A DNA stretch of 64,000 nt from Laccaria trichodermophora. Lineage: Eukaryota; Basidiomycota; Agaricomycetes; Agaricales; Hydnangiaceae. The notes under the pieces are model-generated. The model was not told the DNA's origin. It was given only the letters and a program-made list of their open reading frames with translations, and searched no databases. Positions 44,621 to 56,000 of this stretch are shown here, in pieces. The stretch is from contig JACTVC010000005.1 in the NCBI GenBank assembly GCA_018417955.1, positions 62,001-126,000 of the forward strand, read 5' to 3'. How positions within the stretch are numbered: position 1 is the first letter of the stretch; every line of letters begins with the position of its first letter. The position numbers and the translations under genes were made by a program.

Positions 44621-46946
44621 AACCTCCTCCATGATCCCCTTCCCCCCTCCCTTCCCTCTCTCTTCCCTCACTCCCTTCCCCCTTCCTCACTCTCTTCCCC
44701 CCTTCCTCACTCCCTTCCCCCCATCCTCACTCCCTTTCCCCCATCCTCACCCCCTCACTCCTTTCTTCCCCATTCCTCCCTCCCCCACATCCTCACTCCC
44801 TTCCCCTCTTGCTCACTCCCCCCTTGCTCACTCCCTTCTTCCCCCCTTCCTCCTTCCCCCCTCCTCACTCCTTTTCTCCCTCCCTCTCACCTTCCTCTTC
44901 CTCAATACTCAATGTAGTAATATAAATTTATCTGATTATATTTTTTTCTTTCTGTCTAACTCCCTACCCTATTCTGTTCCAAGGATGATGACTTTATGTA
45001 TATGTTTTGAATGTATATCAAGAAAATAATGTAAATGTACCTTCAGGTATTTAAACATGAGAATGTTACACAAAAAGTTTTGCATATATATCATAGAGAA
45101 TGAGATGCACCTTTAGATATATCTACTAAGTATATATCCTAATATTCTTCAAAATGTTTGTATTGACAAGAAATCTTTGTGAAATATTTCTTATTGTACT
45201 TGGAAATGTTTACAAGTTCAAAGATCTCTGGTTGTGAAATGTTTTTTTTGACAAATTCAAAAATGTTTGGCTGAGTGAAGAAATCTTTGTGAGATATTTT
45301 TGACTTCAGAAATGATTGGGCCAACTGGATAAGAAATCTTCCCAAAATATTTCTTATTGTATTTGGAAATGTTTACAAATTCAAAGATCTTTGGACTGGA
45401 TAAGAAAAATGTTTGTACTGAGAAGGAATGTTTGTGAAATATTTCTTATTGTACTTGGAAATGTTTACAAGTTGAAAGATCTTTGACTGGATAAGAAATC
45501 TTTGTGAGAAATTTCTTGTTGTATTTAGAAATGTTTAGCTTGCAAAGAATTCTTTTAAATAAATATTTGAAAGCAAGAAATGGTTTTGCAAACTAAGAAA
45601 TCTTTATGAATCTTTTGAATAGTTTTGACAGGTTAAGAAATGTCTTTTTAATGATGAACACAGCAGATAGAAGGGTGTTGGTGAAAACAGTGGGGGAAAG
45701 CTGCTGGGTGATGCTAACTTGGTTGAGTTTTTAATGGTGAACATGGCAGACAGAAGGGGGCTGTTGATGAGAACAATGGGGGAAAGCTGCTGAGGGATGC
45801 TAACTTGGTTAAGTTTTAAATGGTGAACATGGCAGATAGAAGGGGTGTTGGTGAAAACAATGGGGGAAAGCTGCTGAGGGATGCTAACTTGGATGAGTTT
45901 TAGTGGTGAACATGGCAGATAGAAGGGGGTGTTGGTGAAAACTTGTTAGTGTAGGCCATTGCTATGCATGGCATGTACAAGTCCAATGAAATCTTTATGA
46001 ATCTTTTGAATAGTTTTGACAGGTTAAGAAATGTCTTTTTAATGATGAACACAGCAGGTAGAAGGGCATTGGTGAAAACAGTGGGGGAAAGCTGCTGAGG
46101 GATGCTAACTTGGTTAAGTTTTAAATGGTAAACATGGCAGATAGAAGGGGGGTGTTGGTGAAAACAATGGGGGAAAGCTGCTGAGGGATGCTAACTTGGT
46201 TGAGTTGAGAAGTGGGATGTTGGTGAAAACAGACTTAAAGTGGTGAACATAACAGAGAGAAGTGGGGTGTAGGTGAATACAACCTTAGAGTGGTGAACAT
46301 GACAGAGAGAAGCAGAATGTTGGTGAATACAACCTAAGAGTGGTGAACATGATAGAGAGAAGTGGGGTGTTGGTGAAAACAGACTTAGAGTGGTGAAAAT
46401 GAGATAGAAGTGGGGTGTTGGTGAGAACAAACTTAGATGAGTTTTGAGGGGAAAAAAAAAAAGCAATGTACAAAATGATGAGAAAACTGCACCAGAAAAA
46501 CCAAGTCTTTTTTCTGAAACTGGGACCCCAGATACCCTGTGACACTGGTCAGATATGTTTGAGCCATGTGACAAGGCTAAAAGAATTTTCAGCAGTGTGA
46601 CATGCTTAGAATATATCCGAGTGATGTCACACCACTGAAACATTTCTTGCCACTCTGGCACACTTCAAACATTTCTTACCAGTTTGACTTGACTCAAACA
46701 TTTCTTACCAGTCTGAACCCCTTCAAATATTTCTGACCACTTTCACTTGACTAGGATATTTTTGAACACAATTTATCTACCCAAACATTTCTGGTCACAA
46801 TATTAAAGGTCAAACATTTTCCACCCAATCCAATATTATATTTTCTCCCAAAGGCAAAAAAATAAATGGCTGCACAACCTATTAGCCTGGATACATTCTT
46901 ACATTTTACAAGGCTAATAGCTTGTTCAAGGTGGGTGACTGAAGTG

Positions 46947-48382
46947 TGTCATTTGCAGAACAACTTTTGGTGGCTAGAGTTCGTCATAACAGATGCCTAG
47001 TCAGAGTATCCTCAGGAATGCATAAAATGAGAGCCAATGCTATCTCTTTTTCTAATCCCACACCTAAGATTTATGATATATTGCCTCCTCCAATAGAGGA
47101 AATGGATGAAGTTTTAGCTTTCATTTATACTGGTCCTTGCAAACCTACAAAATCTGACTTTGAGAGAACTCCTCTTCTTGTAAGACATAAAAAGGTGGCT
47201 GCAGCTCTAGAGTGGCTTAAACTTAACCACTGTGACTATTTTAATCTTGAAATATCCTATAAAAATCTTAGAGAATATCCTGAGGATAGTCCACCAGTTG
47301 TAGTAGATTATAGAGAGTCATCTTCAAACAAAGATCCAGAGTCTACAGCTATTAAGGGGAGAGAGTAAAGCCTGAAACTATTGAAGAGTCCTTGTGTTTT
47401 CAGCTTATCAAAGATTTGGATCATGTCTCAGGAAGAGTTCAGGGCTCAACTACTACCAAAAAATATATGCACAATGAAATCTGGTTTCTCATCTCATTCA
47501 TTGGAGCTACATCTTGGTTCATCACATTCTCTCCAGCTGATAACATGCACTCTATATCACTGTACTTTGCTGATACTGAGGAAAGATTTAGTCCATTGTT
47601 AAGAGAATATGATGAAAGATACAAATTAATTGCAAATAATCCTGTAGCTGGTGCTAGATTTTTCCACTTTATAACTGAGATGTTCATCAAGCATGTTCTT
47701 GGTGTGGGTGAAAAACATAGAGGACTGCATGGAAATACAGAGGCATTTTATGCAACAGTGGAACAACAGGGAAGATTGACATTACATTTGCATATGCTAC
47801 TTTGGATCAAAGGAGCTTTAACTCCTCAGGAAATCAGAGATAAAATCATGGATCCTTTTTCAGACTTTCAAAAGAAAATAGTTGAATATTTGAAGGCTGT
47901 CCACATTGGTGAATTTATGACAGGGTCAATGGATAAGGTGAAGCACCAGGTAGATATAGAGAAAAATCAAAACAAGAATTATAAGGATCCAACTCAGACT
48001 TTACCTGAAGCACCTCCTCTGTTTTGTGACTGTAATAATTGTGAAAAATGTGAGAATCTTAGCACCTGGTGGCAAGAATATGCAAAGACAGTAGATGATC
48101 TGATTCTGAGGTCTAATGTACATGATTGTGGAAGAAACAGATCAGCTAGTGAAAAAGCTGCAAAGAGGGATAGATCTACATGTATGAATAAACAGGGAAA
48201 ATGTAAAGCAAGATTTCCCAGACCATTATATGATCAGACAGAGGTGGATTCAAATACTGGGGCCTTAAATGTCAAGAAAGGAGAGGAATGGATCAATACA
48301 CTATCTCCTCCAGTCACTTATCTGCTCCAATGTAATTCAGATGTAACAAGCCTTCTATCTGGAACAGCCATCAAAGCTATAG
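46947..48382 (+). pseudogene. HelC segment: end of DUF6570 and Rep (Helitron_like_N) domain
   Basis: Continues as SFAEQLLVARVRHNRCLV and has an internal deletion near 47355: the text jumps from ATTAA to GGGGAGAGAGTAAAG, losing about 0.5 kb present in HelB (from TAINDIEE to ERVKPETD). The Rep part then reads LCFQLIKDLDHVSGRVQG, with the HUH motif LTLHLHMLLW near 47800. It ends at SGTAIKAIV where a solo LTR is inserted just before the Y2 motif. Confidence 0.8.
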
Positions 48383-48701
48383 TGTGAAGCGTTCACTCTG
48401 AACTTCTCGCATAGCTGAAGCCAAGAGGGAAGGAGGAGGCAAGAATGGGTGGATCTGGGATCAACACCCATAAGTGAGCAATGAGCAGTTACAAGATACT
48501 CAGCTGGCCCAACATGATTATGCATACTGTAGGAAGTACAGTTATACAAAGCACTACATGTAGTGCAAGAGGATGGCAAGACTGCTGACAAGGTGGTGGT
48601 TCAAGACAAAAGATCAATATATTATGTAAGATATCCAAATCTAGCTATATACCACTGTTTGACTATGACCTCTGGGCATTCCCTTCCAATCCTATATCAC
48701 A
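48383..48701. mobile_element. Solo LTR-like insertion (319 bp) in HelC
   Basis: Starts TGTGAAGCG and ends ATATCACA, so termini are TGTGA / TCACA. The 5-bp duplication TATAG lies at 48378-48382 and 48702-48706. Removing it restores AAAGCTATAG-TGGCATATATC as in HelB. A 16-bp palindrome GCACTACATGTAGTGC lies inside. A solo LTR is the best reading; no full-length relative is in the window. Confidence 0.65.
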
Positions 48702-49016
48702 TATAGTGGCATATATCTCAGATGATGTGACTAAGCCTGGGTTAAAAACTTATGCAATATTTGATGCTATCAGGAGTGTATATGACAGAAACTCTGAAAT
48801 GTTGGGAGGGTCTTTAGAAAGAAAAGAAAAGGCAAGAAAAATAGTAACACAGGCTAGCAACTGTTTAACAGCTAGAATGGAGATTGGAGGTCCTATGGCT
48901 GCTCTATATCTTTTGGGAAATCCTGATCATTATACCAGTCACAAATTTGTAGTGGTCTACTGAAAAAACTTTGTGAGGGAAGCTCTAAAACCCTTCAGAT
49001 CAGAGGAAGACTTGGA
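48702..49016 (+). pseudogene. HelC segment with Y2 region and nonsense mutation
   Basis: Reads VAYISDDVTKPGLKTYAIFD; the second tyrosine of HelB YISDYVTK is Asp here, so one catalytic tyrosine is lost. TGA at 48961-48963 replaces the TGG of HelB (VFYWKNF). Cut at 49016 by a non-autonomous Helentron. Confidence 0.8.
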
Positions 49017-50868
49017 CTTGTGGGTGTGGGCCAGTGCTTTGCATGACATGTATGAGTCCTTCCTGTGGACTCTAAATTTAATTTTAGGAAATTGGTCATG
49101 TGACCATCTCCTGACATCCCATCAGCTGCAATGACATTCAATCACTTTATGATTTTCTGAGTTTGTTCTATATTTGGAAATGGACCCTGAGCCCTGAGCC
49201 TAGCCATCAATATCATAGCAACAATGTGTACTATTCTTTTTTTTTGATTTTATAGCAATTTTTTTCTTTGTTATAACTATTTATCTGTTTATAGTAAAAT
49301 ATTCCCACAGTCCTGTCTGCATATATCTTAGGAAAGAAGAAGTTAGGTATATTTTGTGACCTATAATAGCATGGTCTATATATCTGTGATGAATTTCCTT
49401 TTTGGGTTAAAATACCCATGGTATCAAAAATGAAGCCTCTCACTTAGCTCCATTAACAACAATTGTAGCCCCTTTCATTACCTTTACAAATATATGTAAA
49501 TAATGTCATGCAGACCATTCCTCATTGAGAAAAACACAAAATACTGAAAAAATTGGACACTTTTTGGAAATTGTCATGCATTTTTGACCAATATCCCAAA
49601 GAGCAAGAAGGCTAGTCTGATGATATAGTCACATTGCATAATATGATAATATTTTTACATAGTTGTCTTAATTTTCCATACTTGGATGTGGACCCTGAAC
49701 ATTGGACACAGCCCCTCATACATCATGGCAACACAAAAGCATCATTTTGATGTTTTATGATTTGCTAGCCATTTTTCTTACTTTGTTCTATATTTAGATA
49801 TGGACCCTGAACCTTGAACACAGCCTCTTCAACACCATGGCAACAGAGAAGATCTCTCTTAAAATTTAGATATTCTTTTCTGATTTTCTGGCAATTTTTA
49901 GCTGATTTCTATATTTAGATATTGACCCTGAGCCCTGAACACAGCCTCTCCAACTTACTAAGCAATATTCTGATTTTTTACATATTTTTTGCCATTTTTC
50001 TTGCCATTTTTCCTGATTTTATGGCTGCTTTTCTGTTTAAGGGAAAAAAAGGTTCCTGTGGTGATGAAAGGTAAATCAATGAATCAATGAATCAATGAAA
50101 AATTTGCCTGAGTCCTCAGTTGATAAAAAAAGAGTCTTACTTGTAAACTCATAAGGACTCGTAGCAATTGTAGCACCTGTCCTTACCTTTACAAATAGAT
50201 ACAAATAATGTCATGCAGACCATTCCTCATTGAGAAAAACACAAAATACTGAAAAAATTGGACACTTTTTGGAAAGTGTCATGCATTTTTGACCAATATC
50301 CCAAAGAGCAAGAAGGTCTGATGATATAGTCCCATTGCATAATATGATAATATTTTTACATAGTTGTCTTAATTTTCCATATTTGGATATGGACTCTGAA
50401 CACTGGACACAGCCCCTCATACATCATGGCAACAAAAAGTATGATTTTTATTTTTACTCATTTTTTTCTGATTTGCTAGCCATTTTTCTTCCTTTGTTCT
50501 ATATTTAGATATGGACCCTGAACCCTGAACACAGCCCCTTCAACACCATGGTGACAGAGAAGATGCCCCTTAATTGTTGGGTATTTTTTTCTGATTTTCT
50601 GGCAACTTTTAGCTGGTTTCTACATTTAGATATTGACCCTGAACCCTGAACACAGCCTCCCCACCTTACTAAGCAATATTCTGATTTTTTACGTATTTTC
50701 CCCCATTTTTCTTGCCATTTCTTCTGATTTTATGGCTGCTTTTCTGTTTAAGGGAAAAGATTCCTGTGGTGATGAAAGGTGAATCAATCAATCAATCAAT
50801 GAAAAATTTGATTAAGTCCTCAGTTGATAAAGAATGAGTCTTACTTGTAAACTCGTAAGGACTCATAA
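49017..50868 (-). mobile_element. Non-autonomous Helentron (HINE-C) with duplicated 5' end
   Basis: In minus orientation it starts TTATGAGTCC at 50868 and ends ...CCCACAAG at 49017. Flanks GACTTGGA and AAAGG join to the HelB text GACTTGGAAAAGG exactly, with no target duplication. A second internal 5' terminus (ACGAGTCCTTATGAG) lies at about 50130-50162, so the element consists of one full unit (49017-50162) plus a 706-bp repeat of its 5' region. No protein is encoded. Confidence 0.8.
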
Positions 50869-53097
50869 AAAGGAAATACCTGAAAAACTTGTACTTCAAA
50901 AAGGCAAAGGTGAATATGTGGGCTTTTCATCAGTTCATGATTACATCTATAGACCAACAATATTTGAAGATAAGACACTATATGAATGGGTTCAAATGTC
51001 TGCCAGATGCAAAGTAGCCAATAGCTCCCAAGAGCATGATGAAATTACAGATTCAGATGATGAACTTGACTTGTTAGAAAAAATTGAGCAAGTCAGTACT
51101 GAAGTATTACCACAACTAGTTGATGATTCTGATGATTCTGATTCTGATGGAGATGAACTTAATATAAATAAACACTCAACTAGTATTGAAGCTGATGATA
51201 GTGATGATGAACTTGTCAGTGAAAACAGAATAACATACCCATTTCTTAGAGACCATCCTCTCTATAAAACACATCAAGCTCAATTTAATAAGAAAAAAAG
51301 TAATGTTGTCCCCAACTTTGTTGGAGGCTCACTGCCAAGATGTGACAGAGGAGACAGAGAGTATTATTGTGCCACCATGCTTGCTTTATTCAAGCCTTGG
51401 AGAACTGGTCACAATCTGAAATCTGAGGAAGACACTTGGGATGAAACCTTCAATGACTATGAATTCACAGTGCAACAGAGGCAATATATCCAGAACTTTA
51501 ATATTAGATATGTGTGTAATGATGCTAGAGATGATTTTTCTGCTCAACAAAAAAAGGGAGATTCAGAAGGAATATTTCCCCAGTGGATGTCAAATGAGAC
51601 AATATTGGATCTTGATGAATTAAATGTATATGATGGTGCTCACTTTGGGGATGCAGAGTATGATGAAAATGATGAAGAGAATATTCCAAATAAATATACA
51701 GCACTTGGAAAATATGGAAGGGCAAACCAAGAGCAAATGAATGCTACAAAAATTGCAATAAAAGAAGCTGGCTGGCTGGATGATTCCCCAAATGGAATAA
51801 GTGAAGTTGACAAGGAACCAATCCAACCTGATATATTACAGTCTAGTTCCAAATGGAAAGCTTCAGTTGATGAAAAAAGACAGGAGGAGTTGGAAAGAAA
51901 GAAAAATATCCCTGCTCAGAAAAATGTAAAAAATCAACAGCTAGACCCCAATGAAAATGATGTAAAAATTGTTGACCAATCATATCTTACAAAAGACTTC
52001 AAAGCCAAAGACAAATCAGCACAAAGGATGATTGATAAAGTTGTAAAAAAATATTCCCTGAACAGAGAGCAAGAAAGAGCCTTTAGAATTGTTGCACATC
52101 ATGCAGTTCAACCTCAGACTGAACAATTAAAAATGTATCTGGGTGGCATGGGTGGTACTGGAAAATCACAAGTCTTCAAAGCCCTCATTTATTTTTTTCA
52201 ACAGAGAAATGAGTCTCATAGATTTATTGTACTTGGACCAACAGGATCATCAGCTGCTCTTCTGAATGGATCAACTTATCATTCATTTCTGGGTATGCCA
52301 ATGAGTGGAATGGGTATCAGAAATGAGGCTACAAGCATTGCTCAAGTCAGAGCTAGACTAGATGGAGTTGACTATATATTCTTAGATGAAGTATCAATGC
52401 TCTCATGCCATGACATGTATCAAATTGCTTCACAGTTAGCCAAAGCACTCAATAATTTTGATAAGCCATATGGTGGAATTAATATGATATTTGCTGGTGA
52501 TTTTGCCCAACTGCCCCCTGTTGGTGGTCAATCTCTATACAGTCACTCAGTTGGAACACAAGTCCATTCAGGCTTAAAGCCAGGTGGCCAAGAAGCTGCT
52601 ATAGGAAAGCTCTCTGGCATCAGGTTACAACTGTAGTTATACTTAGAGAGAATATGAGGCAGAAAACTCAGACTCCCCAAGATGCATCACTGAGAAAAGC
52701 ATTGGTATTGATATGAGATATGGAAATTGTACTGCTGAGGACATTAAATTTTTGAGAACTCTTCAAGCCAGTAAAAAACCAGGAAGACTAACATTGCTTC
52801 AAAAGAATTCAGAAATGTGGCAATTATATGTGGAAGACACACAAAAAGATCAAATTAATCAAATGGGGTGTGAAAGATTTTGCTAAGGAGACAGGCCAAA
52901 AATTGACCCATTTTTACTCTGTAGATAAGTGGGGAAAGGATGCTGATCCAGCTAATAAAACAAAGTGGGGAAAATCAAAGGCTGCTTCAAAATCAAAGCA
53001 CAAGTCAAATGAAATTGATTTTGATGATCAACATCAAATCTGGAATGTCAGACATGGATCAACTGAGCACTTTGCTGGAAAGCTTTCACTCTGCCTT
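50869..53097 (+). pseudogene. HelC segment: acidic linker and Pif1 helicase core
   Basis: Continues KEIPEKLVLQKGKGEYVG. Carries Walker A GGMGGTGKSQ and YIFLDEVSM intact. One A is missing near 52605 (GGAAAGC for GGAAAAGC), giving a stop at 52636. More indels follow near 52710 and 52790-52880. The frame from 52828 reads FAKETGQKLTHFYSVDKWG and is cut at 53097 by FB3, within SLCL-GMPVMIRN. Confidence 0.8.
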
Positions 53098-56000
53098 CAC
53101 TTCAGTCACCCACCTTGACCAAGCTATTAGCCTTGTAAAATGTAAGAATGTATCCAGGCTAATAGGTTCCTTGGCCATTTATTTTTTTGCCTCTGGAGGA
53201 AAATATATTATTGCATTGGGCAAAAATGTTTGACCTTCAATATTGTGACCAGAAATATTTGGGTTGATATATTGCATTGAAAAATATCCTAGCCATCTGA
53301 AAGTGGTTGGAAATGTTTGAAGCATGTTAGAGTGGTAGGAAATATTTGAAGTGTTTCAGACTGGTTGGAAATGTTTGAAGCATGTTAGAGTGGTCGGAAA
53401 TATTTGAAGTGTTTCAGACTGGTTGGAAATGTTTTAGCTATGTCACACTGCTGAAAAATCTTTTTGTCATGTCACACTGCTAAGAAATGTTTGAGCCATG
53501 TCACACTGCTGAAAAATCTTTTGAGCATGTCACACTGCTCAGAAATGTTTTAGCCATGTCACATAGGCAAAAAATTTCCTGCCAGTGTCATGGAGTATCT
53601 GGGGTCCTAGTTTCAAAAAAATAACTTCAAAAATTTCTGACCATTCAAACTTTTATCTTCTGGATTCAACTTTTCCACAAAATTTATCATAAAGATAATT
53701 TTGGTCCTAAACTTGCCCTTTAACTTTTATATTGTATTTTTGTTCTAGAAACAGCAGATTATATATTGCATGCAACTGTATCTATTGGTATTCAGCTATT
53801 TTTTATATAGTTATAGCCTCTAAATTCTGCTTCTTCAGATAATGAAGGTTTTTACTGACTGCTCTTATATTGAGTTTATATTGGTAATTGCCCATAATAG
53901 ACTAGCCTACCTACTGAATCATTACTGTTGTCTATTATTCATGCAAATTACCAGAGGTAAATATTGGCTGATGCGCAAGCCATATTGTTCACTGCAGTAA
54001 ACCTATGTTTCTGAAAACTAGAGGGAGTTCTGGGGATTGTTACATTTACTATGCTAGCTATATTTTCCCACTCCCATAGAGGTATCTTCCTGAGCACTGG
54101 AGAGTTCTGAGGATTGTGAGGGTCTGATGTTTCATGTAAAAGTATATGTCATGTATTTGTGTTTGTCGACTATAATGACCTATTGAATTTCCTGTTTGAC
54201 CACCATCATGACTGCCAGTACTTTACTGTGCCCCACCTATTTCTGCAGAAATGGCTAGAATCCTACAGAATTCTGATCTCTCTATTAAAAATAGTTGAAT
54301 TTTCTTTTTTAGATATGGATTTTAGACCTTGACAACAGTACCCAACAAGAAGTCCTATTTTTTCTCATTTTTACCATATTTTATCAATGATTTTGCTGGA
54401 AAATAGTAATATTTCTCATTTGAAAATGCAAAATGGACTCCAAAATCAGCCCTGCAACATTATGACCACCAGTAATTACCATCTACATTTTCCCCAATGT
54501 TACTCTCATTTTATTGTGATTTTCTGGCTATATTTGCACAAATTACCCTATTTGCAAATATGCACAGGTCATGTCCACTATGCACCCACATTGTCAATAA
54601 CAGTCAATAGTATATCTGTCCTTTTTTCTCTCTTTTCTTTTCTGATTCTTACAGTATATTTGCATCAATTACTATATCAGAAAATGCACATAAACCATGT
54701 ATATGGTATTTCAATATTCCTGACAAAATTCTATTATTTGCCTCTTTTCGCTGTAATTTTCTGGCCATATTTTCATTATTTACTATATTTTGAAATATGC
54801 ACAGACCAAGTAAACAGTCCATCAAGATCTATGTACATCACATGATTTTTATTTTATTTTTCTAATTATATTTGTATTAATTACTATATTAGCAAATGTG
54901 CACAGGCCATGTATATACCCAATATTGTCAACAATGGGTCCATTTTCTCATTTTTCTGCCTATATTTGTATCAATTACTATATCAGAAAATGTGCACAAA
55001 CTATGTTTATAGTATGTCAATATTGTCAATAATAGTACAGTATTTTTCTGTTTTTCTTCTGATTTTCTAGCTATATTTTCATTAATTACCATACTTGGAA
55101 ACATGCACAGACCAAGTAAACAGTACATCAAGATTATCACATATTATTTGAATTTATTTATTTATTTTTCTGCCTATATTTATGTTGATTACCATATTGG
55201 AAAATGTGCAGACCCTGCACATTGTACCCCAATATTTTTAACATTACTTTTTTACTTTTATTTTTATTTTATTTTATTTTTCTGATTTTCTGGCTTTATT
55301 GAATTTCCTCTATTATTTTTTCTCTTTCTCTTCAATTTTTCATGTAGAAATGCAAGACTTACTTTATTTTGCCATTGTAGTAGCCACATTATTCTGGTGT
55401 AAATACTAGATAAGTGCTAAAATCTTTGCTGGCTATCACATGATATGTCACATGATCAAACCACATGACATATCACATGATCTATATCATATAATCAGAC
55501 CACATGATACATCACATAAGCAGACCACATGATACCTCACACAATCATATCACATGATTGATCACATGACTGTATCATATGATATGCAATATGAACAACT
55601 ATATGATGCATTTATCATGTGCCTATCAGATGAAACCATATCAGCTGGAGTCAGACATCAATTTTCTGGCCATATTTTCACTAATTACCACATTTGGAAA
55701 TGTGCACAGATCAAGTAAACAATACATTAACATTATTAATGACTATTTCCAGCATGTGAATTTCTTTTCTTATTTTTTTCTCACTTTTTGGCTGTAATTT
55801 CAGTACTTACTATATAGGGAACTGTGCACAGACCATGTAAATATCACCCCATCATCAACACCCAATTTCTTTCTGATTTTATTCTAGTAGTATTTCAAAT
55901 TTGGGTGGTCTAATGGATTATATGTGCATTAAATGTCAAAGCTGTCAATGAAAGTGCTATGGCAAGCTGGAATGACAATTGCCAGCTGTGATCTTGGTCA

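Larger units (their letters stand above)
39282..46946. mobile_element. FB2: 7,665-bp foldback element inside HelC
   Basis: Ends CACTTCAGTCACCCACC and its reverse complement, with target duplication TGTCATT at 39275-39281 and 46947-46953. Removing it restores LSF-AEQLLVAR. The outer arms mirror each other: subterminal arrays, CACCAACACCCC units (39770-40480 against 45650-46440), ~110-bp units (40560-41010 against 45140-45560), and G-rich against C-rich tracts. The inversion continues into the GC-rich core (41830-41890 against 44096-44160). The innermost loop (about 42510-43790) holds a small TIR element and an exon-like frame. No transposase is recognised. Confidence 0.9.

Noticed and set aside
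43794..44690. 298-codon minus-strand frame in FB2
   Set aside because: Driven by GC-rich triplet composition; begins in the C-rich tract and has no recognisable domain.
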